Source of the DNA: Burkholderiales bacterium
GTDB taxonomy: Bacteria; Pseudomonadota; Gammaproteobacteria; Burkholderiales; Burkholderiaceae_C
Direction of reading: 5' to 3'
NCBI GenBank assembly: GCA_016213205.1
Contig: JACRAZ010000037.1
Coordinates: forward strand, 1 to 64,000
Length of the DNA stretch: 64,000 nt
In this document: positions 16,940 through 25,635 of the stretch, in pieces
Numbering within the stretch: the stretch's first letter is position 1
Layout of the letters: every line of letters begins with the position of its first letter
Position numbers and translations under genes: made by a program
Notes under the pieces: model-generated
Seen by the model: only the letters and a program-made list of their open reading frames with translations
Databases searched by the model: none
What the model was told of the DNA's origin: nothing

Positions 16940-17380
16940 TCACAGGCCGGCCACGGCCTTCTGGATGCGCGGGTAGGTGCCGCACACGCAGATGTTCTTG
17001 ATCTCGCTGGCGATCTCCTTGCCGTGGTGGCCCGCCCGCAGCGCGCCCGCGGTGGCCACCAGCATGCCGGACTGGCAGAAGCCGCATTGCGGCACCTGGT
17101 GCGCGATCCAGGCCTTCTGCGCCGGGTGGCTGCGGTCGGGCGAGAGGCCTTCCACCGTGGTGATGGCCTTGCCGACCGCCGAGGACACATCGAACTTGCA
17201 GGACTTCTTCGCCTCGCCGTCCACCAGCACCATGCAGGCGCCGCACACCTCGATGCCGCAGCCGTACTTGGTGCCGGTGAGGCCGATCAGATCGCGCAGC
17301 ACCCACAGCAGCGGCATGCCGCTGCTGCTGACGTTGACGGTGTGCTGCTGTCCATTGACGTTCAAGGTGTACGAGGGCAT
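16940..17380 (-). CDS. (2Fe-2S)-binding small subunit, IorA type
   Basis: 146-residue electron-transfer subunit with two iron-sulphur modules. The plant-ferredoxin-like N-terminal cluster is bound by GCGIEVCGAC plus a later cysteine in AKKSC. The C-terminal four-helix cluster is bound by CGFCQSGM and CVCGTYPRIQ. It passes electrons from the molybdenum site of the adjacent large subunit. No export signal is present; by family precedent it would be carried out of the cytoplasm with the twin-arginine large subunit. The two genes form a short operon, small subunit first. The start is the ATG at 17380 with AGGAGCCAC upstream. Confidence 0.92.
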   Translation of the reverse strand: MPSYTLNVNGQQHTVNVSSSGMPLLWVLRDLIGLTGTKYGCGIEVCGACMVLVDGEAKKSCKFDVSSAVGKAITTVEGLSPDRSHPAQKAWIAHQVPQCGFCQSGMLVATAGALRAGHHGKEIASEIKNICVCGTYPRIQKAVAGL

Positions 17381-17543
17381 GTCCTGTGGCTCCTGGTGGG
17401 GGGGCGCCGTGCCCCGGGGGCGCGGCGCTCGACGCAGGTGCGAAGGCTACGGATGGCGTACCCCACCCGGTGTGTGGCTTTGTAATGGGCCGGCGGTGGC
17501 GCTGTGCCGTGCGGCGCGCCGCCACGGCGAACGATTTGGCACA

Positions 17544-17560
17544 AGGCTGAAGCCCAGCCT
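17544..17560 (-). terminator. Hairpin downstream of the chemoreceptor gene
   Basis: AGGCTG (17544-17549) pairs with CAGCCT (17555-17560), 24 bases past the chemoreceptor stop on the minus strand, followed there by TTGTG. A short stem with a weak T-tract; a possible terminator of the 17584-19185 gene. No other feature was seen in the 200-base gap. Confidence 0.35.
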
Positions 17561-17583
17561 CGGGCCGGGTGCGGCCCGCGCGC

Positions 17584-19185
17584 TCAGGCCGCGATGCCGG
17601 TGGCCGTGCCCTGGTTGCCGAGCTTGAACACCGACACCGACTGCACCAGCGCCAGTGCCTGCTCACGCAGGCTGTCGGCGGCGGCGGCCATCTGCTGCAC
17701 CAGCGTGGCGTTCTGCTGGGTCACCGCGTCCATCTGGCTGATGGCCTGGCCCACCTGTTCGACCCCGCGGCTCTGCTCGACGCTGGCCGCGCTGATCTCG
17801 CCCATGATCTGCGCCACGCGCTGGATGCCGTTGACCATCTCCTGGATCGTGGCGCCGGCCTGGTCCACCAGCGCGGTGCCCTGGTCCACGCGCTGCACGC
17901 TGGCGCCGATCAGGTCCTTGATCTCGCGGGCCGCCACCGAGGAGCGGCCGGCCAGGCTGCGCACCTCGGCGGCCACCACCGCGAAGCCGCGGCCGTGCTC
18001 GCCGGCGCGGGCGGCCTCCACGGCCGCATTGAGCGCGAGCAGGTTGGTCTGGAACGCAATGCCGTCGATCACGCCGATGATGTCGGCGATGCGGTGCGAG
18101 GCGTCGTTGATGCCCTTCATCGTGTGCACCACCTGGCTCACCACCGCCTGGCCCTGCACGGCCACGCTGCTGGTGCTGGTGGCCAGCGCATTGGCCTGGG
18201 CGGCATGTTCGGCGTTGCGCCGGACCTGATCGCCCAGCGCCTGCATCGAGACGGTGGTCTGCTCCAGCGCGCTGGCCTGCTGGTCGGTGCGGCCGGAAAG
18301 GTCGTTGTTGCCCTGGGCGATCTGCACGCTGGCGCTGGCCACGCCTTCGGCACGCAGGCGCACGCTGCCCACCACCCGGGCCAGGCTCTGCTGCATGGAC
18401 TTCAGCTGCGCCATCAGGCTGTGTTCGTCGCCCTGCGCAATGCGCACCTGCAGGCTGAGGTCGCCACGCGCCACGCCGCGCGCCAGGCTGGCGGCTTCGT
18501 GCGGCTCGGCGCCGAGCTGGTGCAGCGAGTGCCGCACCACCCAGCCGATGACGAAGAACAGCGCCACCTGCAGGCCCGCCTGGCCCACCCACATCCAGCG
18601 CTTGAAGCTCGCGATCGCGGCCAGGTCTTCGTGGATCTCCACCGTCACGCTGGCGGCGCCGAGCACCGCGCCTTCGGGCACGGCGTGGCAGCTCAGGCAG
18701 CGGCTGGAGCGGAACTCCTTCATCGCGATGAAGGGGATCACCGCGCGCAGCGTTGCCTGCCCCTGCGTGTGCATCACCACCTGGGGCTGGCCGGTGGCCA
18801 GCACCTGGCGGTCGAGCGCGTCCACCGGCTGCTCCTGCGGCAGGCCGGGACCGAATTCGTCCACCGTGCCCTGGCCGCGGATGATGCGCAGCTCCTTCAG
18901 GCCGTCGGAAATGCCGATCTGCTGGATGTAGCGGGCCCGCGCCTTCGGGTCACTGATGACGTCGTGGTCTTCCACCTTGACGTCCATCAGCGTGTTCAGG
19001 CCGTTGATGGCGCCATCGGCCACCTCGAGCGTGCGCTGTTCCGCGGCCTTCACGGCCCGCTGTTCGAAGGCATGCGACAGCCACTGCTGGGCGGCCAGCA
19101 GCACCAGCAACACCGCACCCTGGATCAGCAGCTGCAGCTTCGCCTGCAGGCCGATGCCGTTCCACCACACCTTGAGGCTGCTCAT
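17584..19185 (-). CDS. Methyl-accepting chemotaxis protein with a c-type haem motif
   Basis: 533-residue transducer. A first membrane helix (about 17-35) is followed by a periplasmic sensor of some 170 residues, a second helix at about 195-215, a HAMP-like segment and a C-terminal signalling coiled coil with the conserved hairpin ([44 protein letters not shown], shown here as its best-known part). The sensor contains C163-L-S-C166-H167 (CLSCH), the covalent haem attachment motif of c-type cytochromes, preceded by a DUF3365-like region ([20 protein letters not shown]). It may sense oxygen, nitric oxide or redox state. No other chemotaxis gene is adjacent, so it likely feeds the main CheA/CheW system. 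No pentapeptide for CheR docking is visible at the C-terminus. Confidence 0.9.
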   Translation of the reverse strand: MSSLKVWWNGIGLQAKLQLLIQGAVLLVLLAAQQWLSHAFEQRAVKAAEQRTLEVADGAINGLNTLMDVKVEDHDVISDPKARARYIQQIGISDGLKELRIIRGQGTVDEFGPGLPQEQPVDALDRQVLATGQPQVVMHTQGQATLRAVIPFIAMKEFRSSRCLSCHAVPEGAVLGAASVTVEIHEDLAAIASFKRWMWVGQAGLQVALFFVIGWVVRHSLHQLGAEPHEAASLARGVARGDLSLQVRIAQGDEHSLMAQLKSMQQSLARVVGSVRLRAEGVASASVQIAQGNNDLSGRTDQQASALEQTTVSMQALGDQVRRNAEHAAQANALATSTSSVAVQGQAVVSQVVHTMKGINDASHRIADIIGVIDGIAFQTNLLALNAAVEAARAGEHGRGFAVVAAEVRSLAGRSSVAAREIKDLIGASVQRVDQGTALVDQAGATIQEMVNGIQRVAQIMGEISAASVEQSRGVEQVGQAISQMDAVTQQNATLVQQMAAAADSLREQALALVQSVSVFKLGNQGTATGIAA

Positions 19186-19373
19186 GTTTGAAGTCCCTGA
19201 CAGGCGGCCCGCACAGGGAGACCCGCCCTGCCAGGGCGCGCCGTTGCGCCATGCAGTCGCCAGCTCGGCGGGTGGCGGCGGGCTCGCACGCGCACACCGC
19301 AGAGCAGGCGTCTTGTGGCAGTCTGCGCCGTTGGCGCCGGCGCATGGCGCGGATCAGCGGCGGATTCGCCCGC

Positions 19374-21023
19374 CTATTGCGGCAACCCCGCTCCCGCCTC
19401 GGGCGCCAGCGGGAACAGCCGGCGCGGCGCCGGCCCGCCGGCGGCCGGCGCGGGGCCGAGCAGCGCCTGCAGCGCGGTGGCGTCGAGCGCCGGGTGCGTG
19501 GCCAGCGCCCGCTCCAGGATCTCGCCGGCCAGGGCCTGCAGCATCTGCGTATTGGCCCGCAGCTGGGCGCGGAAGGCGGCTTCGTCGAGCGTGTCGTTCA
19601 GGCTCGCGTTGAGTTCGGCAAACCAGGGCAGGCTGGCCTGGTCCAGCATCTGCGGCGGGTTGCGGCGCTCGCTCACCGTGCCCCAGGCCCGCAGCAGGTC
19701 CTGCACCGCCAGGTTCAGCGCCTGGCAGCGCGCCAGGTCCTCGCGCAGCGCCGAGAGCGTGCGCAGGTCGGCCAGCCGGCCGTGCACGAACAGCTGGCAC
19801 AGTACGCCCCAGTAGTAGCTGTAGTCCCAGATCACCTTGACCGGCAGCACCTCGGGGTCGCCGAACAGCGGGTACTGGTCCTGGTAGAGCGCCAGCGTGC
19901 TGTCGTAGAACGAGTGGAAGATCTGGTCATAGAGCGCTGCGTGAGCGTCCAGCCGCTGGCCGGCCTGGTCGCGCGCCACCAGCTCGGTGATGTAGGTGTT
20001 GGCGATGGCGATGAAATCGCTGCCCGGCGAGTAGAAGGGGTCGAGGAACAAGCCCGCCTCGCCGGTGAGCGCCCAGCGCTGGCCCGAGAACACCTGCCGG
20101 CAGCCGTAGGAGAACCGGCGGAAGAAGGCGAAATCCTGCAAGGTGTGGCGCTGCGGGTCGAGCTCGTCGTGCAGGCGCGGCTGCCAGCGCTGCAGCCACT
20201 GCATCGCCTTGTCGAAGCTGTCCATGCCCTCCAGCGGGTGGTGGCGCGGGTCGGCCACGATGCCCACCGAGTGCGAGCCCGAGGCCAGCGGGATCAACCA
20301 CACCCAGTAGCCCGCACCCACCAGGTGGTTGGTCGAGCGCCAGCGCTCGGGTGGCGTGCAGCGGGCGCGCCAGGCCGGGTCGTCGCTCCAGTCGTCGAGC
20401 CGGATGCGGTGCGCCACCCGGAACCACACCGCATGGCAGCCGTGCGCGTTGGCCTGCTCCAGGCCCTGTTGACGCTTGATGAGCCCGGCACGGCCGCAGG
20501 CGTCCACCACCCAGCGCGCCCGCAGCGCGTGTTCGGTGCCGCCCTGCTGCCATGCCACGGCATGGGGCGTGCCATCGCCGGACAGCGCCAGCCGGGTGAC
20601 ACGCGCCGCATCGGCAAAGCCGATGCCGCGCGCCTGGGCTTCGCGCGCGAGGAAGTTCTCGAAGATGCCGCGGTCGATCTGGTAGCTCACCATCGGCAGC
20701 GCCTGGCTGGCGCCCAGCTCGGTGACCTGGGCGATGTCGCGCTGGCCCTCGCTGAAGAAGAAGCGGAAGCCGAACTTGCGGATCTGCTGCTGCTCGAGGT
20801 GCGCGCGCAGGCCCAGCACCTCGGCAAAGTAGTGCGCGCCGAGTTCCACCGTGGATTCGCCCACCTTGTGCGCGGCCTCGGGCACCGGGTGGCTGCGGCG
20901 CTCGAGCACCCGGATGTCCAGCGCCGGGCAGCGCCGGCGCAGCTGCAGCGCCAGCGTCAGGCCGGCCAGGCCGCCGCCCATGATCAGCACGTCGCAGGTG
21001 TCGGGCGTGCCGGGGGTGTTCAC
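19374..21023 (-). CDS. FAD-dependent oxidoreductase, tryptophan-halogenase-like
   Basis: 549 residues. The N-terminal dinucleotide-binding motif is VLIMGGGLAGLTLALQLRR, followed by KVGESTVELGAHYF and the halogenase-type motif GYWVWLIPLASGSHSVGIV. A second FAD contact is ALTGEAGLFLDPFYSPGSD. The pattern fits the flavin-dependent halogenase/geranylgeranyl-reductase-like group found in aryl-polyene and related fatty-acid-derived pathways. The lysine expected in genuine halogenases is not something I can assign with confidence, so it may be an oxidoreductase rather than a halogenase. It is the third gene of an operon after two ketosynthase-like genes, with only 6 nt to the preceding stop. Confidence 0.82.
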   Translation of the reverse strand: MNTPGTPDTCDVLIMGGGLAGLTLALQLRRRCPALDIRVLERRSHPVPEAAHKVGESTVELGAHYFAEVLGLRAHLEQQQIRKFGFRFFFSEGQRDIAQVTELGASQALPMVSYQIDRGIFENFLAREAQARGIGFADAARVTRLALSGDGTPHAVAWQQGGTEHALRARWVVDACGRAGLIKRQQGLEQANAHGCHAVWFRVAHRIRLDDWSDDPAWRARCTPPERWRSTNHLVGAGYWVWLIPLASGSHSVGIVADPRHHPLEGMDSFDKAMQWLQRWQPRLHDELDPQRHTLQDFAFFRRFSYGCRQVFSGQRWALTGEAGLFLDPFYSPGSDFIAIANTYITELVARDQAGQRLDAHAALYDQIFHSFYDSTLALYQDQYPLFGDPEVLPVKVIWDYSYYWGVLCQLFVHGRLADLRTLSALREDLARCQALNLAVQDLLRAWGTVSERRNPPQMLDQASLPWFAELNASLNDTLDEAAFRAQLRANTQMLQALAGEILERALATHPALDATALQALLGPAPAAGGPAPRRLFPLAPEAGAGLPQ

Positions 21024-21029
21024 GGTGGT

Positions 21030-21839
21030 TCAGCCGGCGAGGCTGATCTGCAGCAGCTGCCGCGGCGACAAGGGCAGCACCAGCGGCGGGGCGGTGGCCG
21101 GCGTGCCCGGGGCCAGCCGGGCCAGCGCCTCGAACAGCGGCAGCGCATCGGCCAGCGCGTTGCCGCCGAGCGCGCGCGCGGCCTCGCCGGCCGGCGCCGG
21201 GCGTTCGGCGCTGCCGGGCTGCAGGGTGCAGCCCAGCGTGGCGATCGTCCGGCCGCTCTTTTCAGGCGATAGCACCAACGCCACGGCGAGCAGGCCCTCG
21301 CTGCGGGTCACCGAGGCCAGCGCGCCGACGGCGGCGATGTCGAAGCCCACCAGCAGCACCGGCCGATCGTCGGCCAGGCATTGCACCGCCGCGGCCAGCA
21401 GGCCGTTGGCGAAGCTGTGCTCGAAGGCGGTGAGCGCGGTGCTCGCGGCATGGCAGCCCACGCCCATCGTCCAGTAGCCGGCCGCGGCATTGAGCACCGA
21501 GTTGTGGAACTTGGTGGGCGAGATCAGCGTGGGCGAGTTCACCAGCATGGCGCACAGGTGGTCGCTGATCGCCAGGTCGCCATGGGCGGAGACGAACACG
21601 CTGGGCAGCGTGGTGGCGTCCCGCCCCGAGGCCGCCACCGCGGCGGCGGCCACCTCGAGCGCCAGCGCCACGCTGTCGGGCGCGCGGCGGCGCTCGGCCG
21701 GCGGCAGCATCTGCGGCGCCGGGCGCCGGGCCGGTGGCTCCTGGGGCGCGGCCTCGCCGCGCAGCACCGCGCGTGCATGTTCCCAGCCCGGCAGGCTGGG
21801 GGCCCAGAAGCCGATGCCTTCGATGTGCACGGGGTTCAC
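21030..21839 (-). CDS. Beta-ketoacyl synthase chain-length-factor-like protein
   Basis: About 269 residues, resembling the short ketosynthase-like partner (Ketoacyl-synt_2 / chain length factor) of aryl-polyene-type clusters. It keeps the thiolase-fold pattern (SVFVSAHGDLAISDHLCAML, SPTKFHNSVLNAAAGYW, GCHAASTALTAFEHSFANGLL) but not the full Cys-His-His set of an active synthase. It probably forms a heterodimer with the adjacent full-length synthase. The start is uncertain: GTG 21839 has GAGGGG 7 nt upstream and is preferred; an ATG at 21869 would overlap the upstream gene by 20 nt. Confidence 0.8.
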   Translation of the reverse strand: MNPVHIEGIGFWAPSLPGWEHARAVLRGEAAPQEPPARRPAPQMLPPAERRRAPDSVALALEVAAAAVAASGRDATTLPSVFVSAHGDLAISDHLCAMLVNSPTLISPTKFHNSVLNAAAGYWTMGVGCHAASTALTAFEHSFANGLLAAAVQCLADDRPVLLVGFDIAAVGALASVTRSEGLLAVALVLSPEKSGRTIATLGCTLQPGSAERPAPAGEAARALGGNALADALPLFEALARLAPGTPATAPPLVLPLSPRQLLQISLAG

Positions 21840-21849
21840 GGCTCGCCCC

Positions 21850-23055
21850 TCATGCCGCGCCGGGCGCATGGCCGAACAGCAGCGCGCAGTTGTTGCCGCC
21901 GAAGCCGAACGAGTGGTTCAGCGCCACCTGCACCGGCGCCTGCGCGCTGTGCAGGCGGATCTGCGGGCCGCACACCGCATCCAGCGTGCGGCTGTTGGCG
22001 GTGCCGGGGCGGATGCCGGTGTCCAGCGCCAGCAGGCAGACCGCCGCCTCCACGATGCCCGCCGCGCCCAGCGTGTGGCCGGTCAGGCCCTTGGTGGAGC
22101 TGGCATGCACGCCGGGGCCGAAGCGGCGCGCCACCAGGGCGGCTTCCACCTCGTCGTTCTTGGTGCTGGCGGTGCCGTGCAGGTTGATGTAGTCCACCTG
22201 CGCGGCCTGCAGGCCGGCGCGGGCCAGGGCGTCGTCCAGCGCGCGCTCGGCGCCCAGGCCCTCGGGGTGGGGGGTGGACATGTGGTGCGCGTCGCTCGCC
22301 TCGCCATAACCCAGCAGCTGCAGCCCGCCCGGCGCGGCGTCCGCCCGTTCAAGCAACGCAAAACCCGCCGCCTCGCCCAGGCTGATGCCGCGCCGCTCGG
22401 CATCGAAGGGGCGGCAGGGCTCGGACGACACCAGCTCCAGCGAGTTGAAGCCGAACAGCACGCTGCCGCACAGGGTGTCCACGCCGCCGACCACGGCCGC
22501 ATCGGCCAGGCCCAGGCGCAGCAGGCGCTCGGCATCGGCAAAGGCCTTGGCGCTGGACGAGCAGGCGGTGGAGACGGTGAGGCACGGCCCGGACAGGCCC
22601 AGCGCCTCGTGCACGAACATCGCCAGCGAGTGCGGCGTGTGCAGGCGCGGCAGCCGGGTGTCGGCCGGAAAGCCCCCATCGGCATCGAGCCGGCGGTAGG
22701 CCTCTTCGGTGGCGCCGATGCTGGCGGTGGAGGTGCCCAGCACCAGCGCCACGCGCGCGGCGCCGTAGCGCTCGCGTGCGGCCAGCGCGGCCTGCAGGAA
22801 GCCGTCGGCCTGCAGGCCGGCCCAGGCCAGGCGGTTGTTGCGGCAATCCCAGTCGTGCCAGGGCGCGGGCAGCGGCGTGTCGTCCAGGCCCTCGACACGG
22901 CCGATGCAGGTGGCCAGCGCATGCGGGCCGAAATCGTTCGGGCGCAGCCCGCTGCGGCCGGTGGCCATGGCCTCACGCAGCGGCGCAAGGCCGTGTCCGA
23001 CGGCGGTGGTGGCGGTGTAGGCGCTGATGCGCAGCGGTGGAATGCGGGCGGGCAC
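21850..23055 (-). CDS. Beta-ketoacyl-ACP synthase
   Basis: 401-residue FabF/FabB-like condensing enzyme that elongates acyl-ACP chains with malonyl-ACP. The active-site cysteine is in VSTACSSSAKAF, the first histidine in NLHGTASTKNDEVE and the second in LNHSFGFGGNN, with KGLTGHTLGAAG in between. It starts with a GTG at 23055 and no clear ribosome binding site, 38 nt after a perfect -10 hexamer. The product partner is the chain-length-factor-like gene downstream. Carrier protein, ketoreductase and dehydratase genes, normally clustered with such pairs, are missing from the window, so the pathway must draw on other loci. Confidence 0.88.
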   Translation of the reverse strand: MPARIPPLRISAYTATTAVGHGLAPLREAMATGRSGLRPNDFGPHALATCIGRVEGLDDTPLPAPWHDWDCRNNRLAWAGLQADGFLQAALAARERYGAARVALVLGTSTASIGATEEAYRRLDADGGFPADTRLPRLHTPHSLAMFVHEALGLSGPCLTVSTACSSSAKAFADAERLLRLGLADAAVVGGVDTLCGSVLFGFNSLELVSSEPCRPFDAERRGISLGEAAGFALLERADAAPGGLQLLGYGEASDAHHMSTPHPEGLGAERALDDALARAGLQAAQVDYINLHGTASTKNDEVEAALVARRFGPGVHASSTKGLTGHTLGAAGIVEAAVCLLALDTGIRPGTANSRTLDAVCGPQIRLHSAQAPVQVALNHSFGFGGNNCALLFGHAPGAA

Positions 23056-23092
23056 GGTGGAGCGCAGGGTCTGCGCAGGGCGGATCGCGCGA

Positions 23093-23098
23093 ATTATA
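23093..23098 (-). promoter_or_regulatory. -10 element of the ketosynthase operon
   Basis: The minus strand carries a perfect TATAAT here, 38 nt upstream of the GTG start at 23055. A convincing -35 is not visible because the upstream stem-loop occupies that position. The placement suits a short leader. Confidence 0.5.
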
Positions 23099-23105
23099 GA
23101 AACCG

Positions 23106-23125
23106 GCAGCCCCCGGAAGGGCTGC
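23106..23125 (-). terminator. Terminator-like hairpin after the solute-binding protein gene
   Basis: GCAGCCC (23106-23112) and GGGCTGC (23119-23125) form a perfect 7-bp stem, followed on the minus strand by CGGTTTCT. It lies between the stop of the 23159-24904 gene and the -10 of the ketosynthase operon, separating the two transcripts. Confidence 0.5.
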
Positions 23126-23158
23126 GCCCGGCCCGGCCCAGGCCCGCCCTGGGGGCAT

Positions 23159-24904
23159 TCAGTAGCCCATCTTCTTCTTCAGGACCTGGTCGACCCAAAT
23201 CCGGGCATGGATGGGCCCGGGCCGTTCGGCCCCGGCGCGCAGCTCGCCGCCGTAGTTGCGCACCCAGGGCCACCAGGCGGTGTACACGTAGGGCACCGGC
23301 AGCCAGATGTAGGGTGCCTTGTCGACGATTTCACGCGTGAGCAGCCGCACCTTCACCTGGCGGATGCGCTCGTCCGGCTCGGCCAGCAGGTCGTCCACCT
23401 TCTTGTCGAACTCGGGGTCGGCGTGGCGCGCGGGGTTGAAGGTGGCGCGGCTGGTGAAGTTCTTGCGCAGCGAGGTGGTGGGGTTGGTGATCGAGCTCAC
23501 CATGTAGAAGCCCGGCTCGTTGGTGCCCGAGAACAACGCCTTCTGCATGGCGCCGGACTCGCTGAGCACCAACTCCACCGTGACCCCCACCTTCTGCAGG
23601 TAGGACGCCACCAGCGTGATCAGGTCGGGGTTCTGCGAGCTGGCGACCTGCACACGGAACTTGAAGCCGTTCGGGTAGCCAGCCTCGGCCAGCAGGCGGC
23701 GCGCCTTCGCCGGGTCGAAGGCGTAGAGCTCCTGGATGCTGGCGGGCATGGCCGACAGCGGCTCGTAGTAGCCCCCGTGGTCCGGATGCTGCGGGTGGGC
23801 AAACAGCTCCGCATGGCCGCGGTAGAAGTGCTTGATGATCTCCTGCTTGTTCACCGCGATGTTCAGGGCCCGACGCACACGCAGGTCGTCGAAGGGCTTG
23901 GTGTCCATGCGCATCGCGACGATGGTGCCCGCCAGCGACAGCCAGCGCGAGGATTGCAGCTGCGGCGTGGTGCGGCGCAGGTCTTCCATCGCGGTGGCGC
24001 TCACCAGCTCCATCACGTCGAGCTTGCCGGTGCGCAGCGCCGTCAAGGCGGTGGCCTCGTCCTTGATGGTGCGGTAGACGATCTTGTCGACGAAGGGCAA
24101 GGGATGGGCACGGCCGGCGATCGTTTCCTTGTCCCAGTACACCGGGTTCTTGACGAAGCTGCTGGCGTTGCCCTGGATGTAGTCGGACAGCATGAACGGG
24201 CCGGTGCCGTTGGCGTGCTTCCACTGCACCGCACCGGCATCGACCACCTCCTGCGGCACGATGCCCGAGTAGTAGCCCCAGCCGAAGCGGTAGTCCCACT
24301 CGCTGTTGTAGCGCTTGAAGGTGAACAGCACGCTGTGACGGCCGGTGGCCTCCACCTTGGCCACGTGGTCGAAGTAGCCCGGGATCGCGCGCGGGCTCCT
24401 GGCCAGGCGCTCGTAGCTGCGCACCACGTCCTCGGCCACCAGTTCACGCGACTCCATCACGCCCGGGCGGGCCGGGAACATCACGCCCTTGCGCAGCTTG
24501 AATTCGACCCGGAAGGGGTTGTCGCGCACCACCCAGCTCTCGGCCAGCTCGCCGCGCGTGGCGTCGGGCGGCAACCAGGCGTCGGCGACGAAGCGATGCG
24601 TTCCACCGCGGCTGAGCGACTTGCCCAGGTCGGCGGCCATCAGTTGCTCATAGACCAGGCCCGTGTCGTGGTTGAACTTCCAGGGCCAGGTGGATGGGTC
24701 CCAGGACAGCGCGTTCATCGTGTGCATCACGGTGCCGATGTTCAGCGTGCCGCCGTACTGCGGCAGCTGCTGCGCGCTGGCGCCTGCATGCGGCGTTGGG
24801 CCGGCGGTGGCTGTGGCCGGCACCCAGGCCAGCGCTGCTGCGGCCAGCAGGCGGCGGCGGTCGGGTTCGGCGGCCGCGGCGGGGGGGATGGATGCGTCGT
24901 TCAT
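23159..24904 (-). CDS. ABC transporter substrate-binding protein, family 5 (peptide/nickel type)
   Basis: 581-residue periplasmic solute-binding protein of the DppA/OppA cluster. A signal sequence with three arginines (EPDRRRLLAAAALAWVPATATAG) leads into PQYGGTLNIGTVMHTMNALSWDPS, the family's opening strand. The segments LRKGVMFPARPGVMESRELVAEDVV and FDDLRVRRALNIAVNKQEII are typical. The start (ATG 24904) overlaps the stop of the flavin reductase gene by ATGA, so they are co-translated. No permease or ATPase lies beside it, which makes it an orphan binding protein. The ligand is unknown; the flavin reductase and nearby amidohydrolase and porin hint at an aromatic or amide-type compound. Confidence 0.88.
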   Translation of the reverse strand: MNDASIPPAAAAEPDRRRLLAAAALAWVPATATAGPTPHAGASAQQLPQYGGTLNIGTVMHTMNALSWDPSTWPWKFNHDTGLVYEQLMAADLGKSLSRGGTHRFVADAWLPPDATRGELAESWVVRDNPFRVEFKLRKGVMFPARPGVMESRELVAEDVVRSYERLARSPRAIPGYFDHVAKVEATGRHSVLFTFKRYNSEWDYRFGWGYYSGIVPQEVVDAGAVQWKHANGTGPFMLSDYIQGNASSFVKNPVYWDKETIAGRAHPLPFVDKIVYRTIKDEATALTALRTGKLDVMELVSATAMEDLRRTTPQLQSSRWLSLAGTIVAMRMDTKPFDDLRVRRALNIAVNKQEIIKHFYRGHAELFAHPQHPDHGGYYEPLSAMPASIQELYAFDPAKARRLLAEAGYPNGFKFRVQVASSQNPDLITLVASYLQKVGVTVELVLSESGAMQKALFSGTNEPGFYMVSSITNPTTSLRKNFTSRATFNPARHADPEFDKKVDDLLAEPDERIRQVKVRLLTREIVDKAPYIWLPVPYVYTAWWPWVRNYGGELRAGAERPGPIHARIWVDQVLKKKMGY

Positions 24905-25428
24905 GGGTTTTCGTGCGCCCGATCGGCGAGGGCGGTGACGAAGACACCGCCGTGGAAGATGAGGGGCAGCGCCTGGTCGGCGCGCGTGCAGCGCTCGACC
25001 TCGCCGATCAGGATCATGTGGTCGCCTTCGATGTGGTGGTTGCGGTTGAAGCACTCCAGCACCGCGGCGCTGCCCTCGAGCACCGGGGCACCGCACGCGC
25101 CACGCCGCCATGCGCTGCCGGCAAAGCGGTCGGCGTGGCGGCCGGCGAATCGCTCGGCCAGCGCCTGCTGATCGGCCGCCAGGATGTTGACGGCAAAGTG
25201 CGTGGCACGGGCCATCGGCTCGCGTGACGCGGCGGTGAGGGCCAGGCTCCACAACACCAGTGGCGGCACGAGCGACACCGCGTTGAACGAGTTCGCCGTC
25301 AGCCCCACCGGGCCGCGTTCGGCGTCCAGGCAGGTGACGATCGTGACGCCGGTGGCAAACCGGCCCAGCGTGGCCCGAAATTCCTCACGCGAGAACTGTG
25401 GTGCCTGCGCGCGGCGAGGAGGCGTCAT
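24901..25428 (-). CDS. Flavin reductase family protein
   Basis: 175-residue FMN-binding split-barrel protein of the HpaC/flavin reductase-like family. It opens with FRATLGRFATGVTIVTCLD and continues with VGLTANSFNAVSLVPPLVLWSL, the flavin-binding segment, then THFAVNILAADQQALAERFAG; the end has the HIEGDHMILIGEVERC strand. Such proteins use NAD(P)H to supply reduced flavin to a two-component monooxygenase. No monooxygenase gene is in the window, so the partner is elsewhere. A palindrome about 130 nt upstream probably serves as its operator. Confidence 0.9.
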   Translation of the reverse strand: MTPPRRAQAPQFSREEFRATLGRFATGVTIVTCLDAERGPVGLTANSFNAVSLVPPLVLWSLALTAASREPMARATHFAVNILAADQQALAERFAGRHADRFAGSAWRRGACGAPVLEGSAAVLECFNRNHHIEGDHMILIGEVERCTRADQALPLIFHGGVFVTALADRAHENP

Positions 25429-25554
25429 GCCCTGGCCCGCCCGGCAGCGGCGGCGCTTGGGCGGACCAGGGTAGGGGGATTGGGAAGCATGGCGCTGGCA
25501 GGGGCGTGAGGTGGTGGCGACGGCAGCGCAGCGACACCGCCACGCCAGGCCGTT

Positions 25555-25573
25555 AATATAGAAAAGCTATATT
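25555..25573 (-). promoter_or_regulatory. Operator-like palindrome upstream of the flavin reductase operon
   Basis: AATATAG (25555-25561), AAAAG, CTATATT (25567-25573): a perfect inverted repeat in an AT-rich island within GC-rich sequence. It lies between the TetR gene (stop 25636) and the flavin reductase start (25428) on the same strand, and its left arm contains a TATATT -10-like hexamer. It is a plausible binding site for the adjacent TetR-type regulator. It lacks the GC stem and T-run expected of a terminator. Confidence 0.55.
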
Positions 25574-25635
25574 GCCAGCGGCATGGGGCGAACCCGCATG
25601 CCGCGCCAGTCTGCAGGGGCCGCCGCTGCAGGCGC

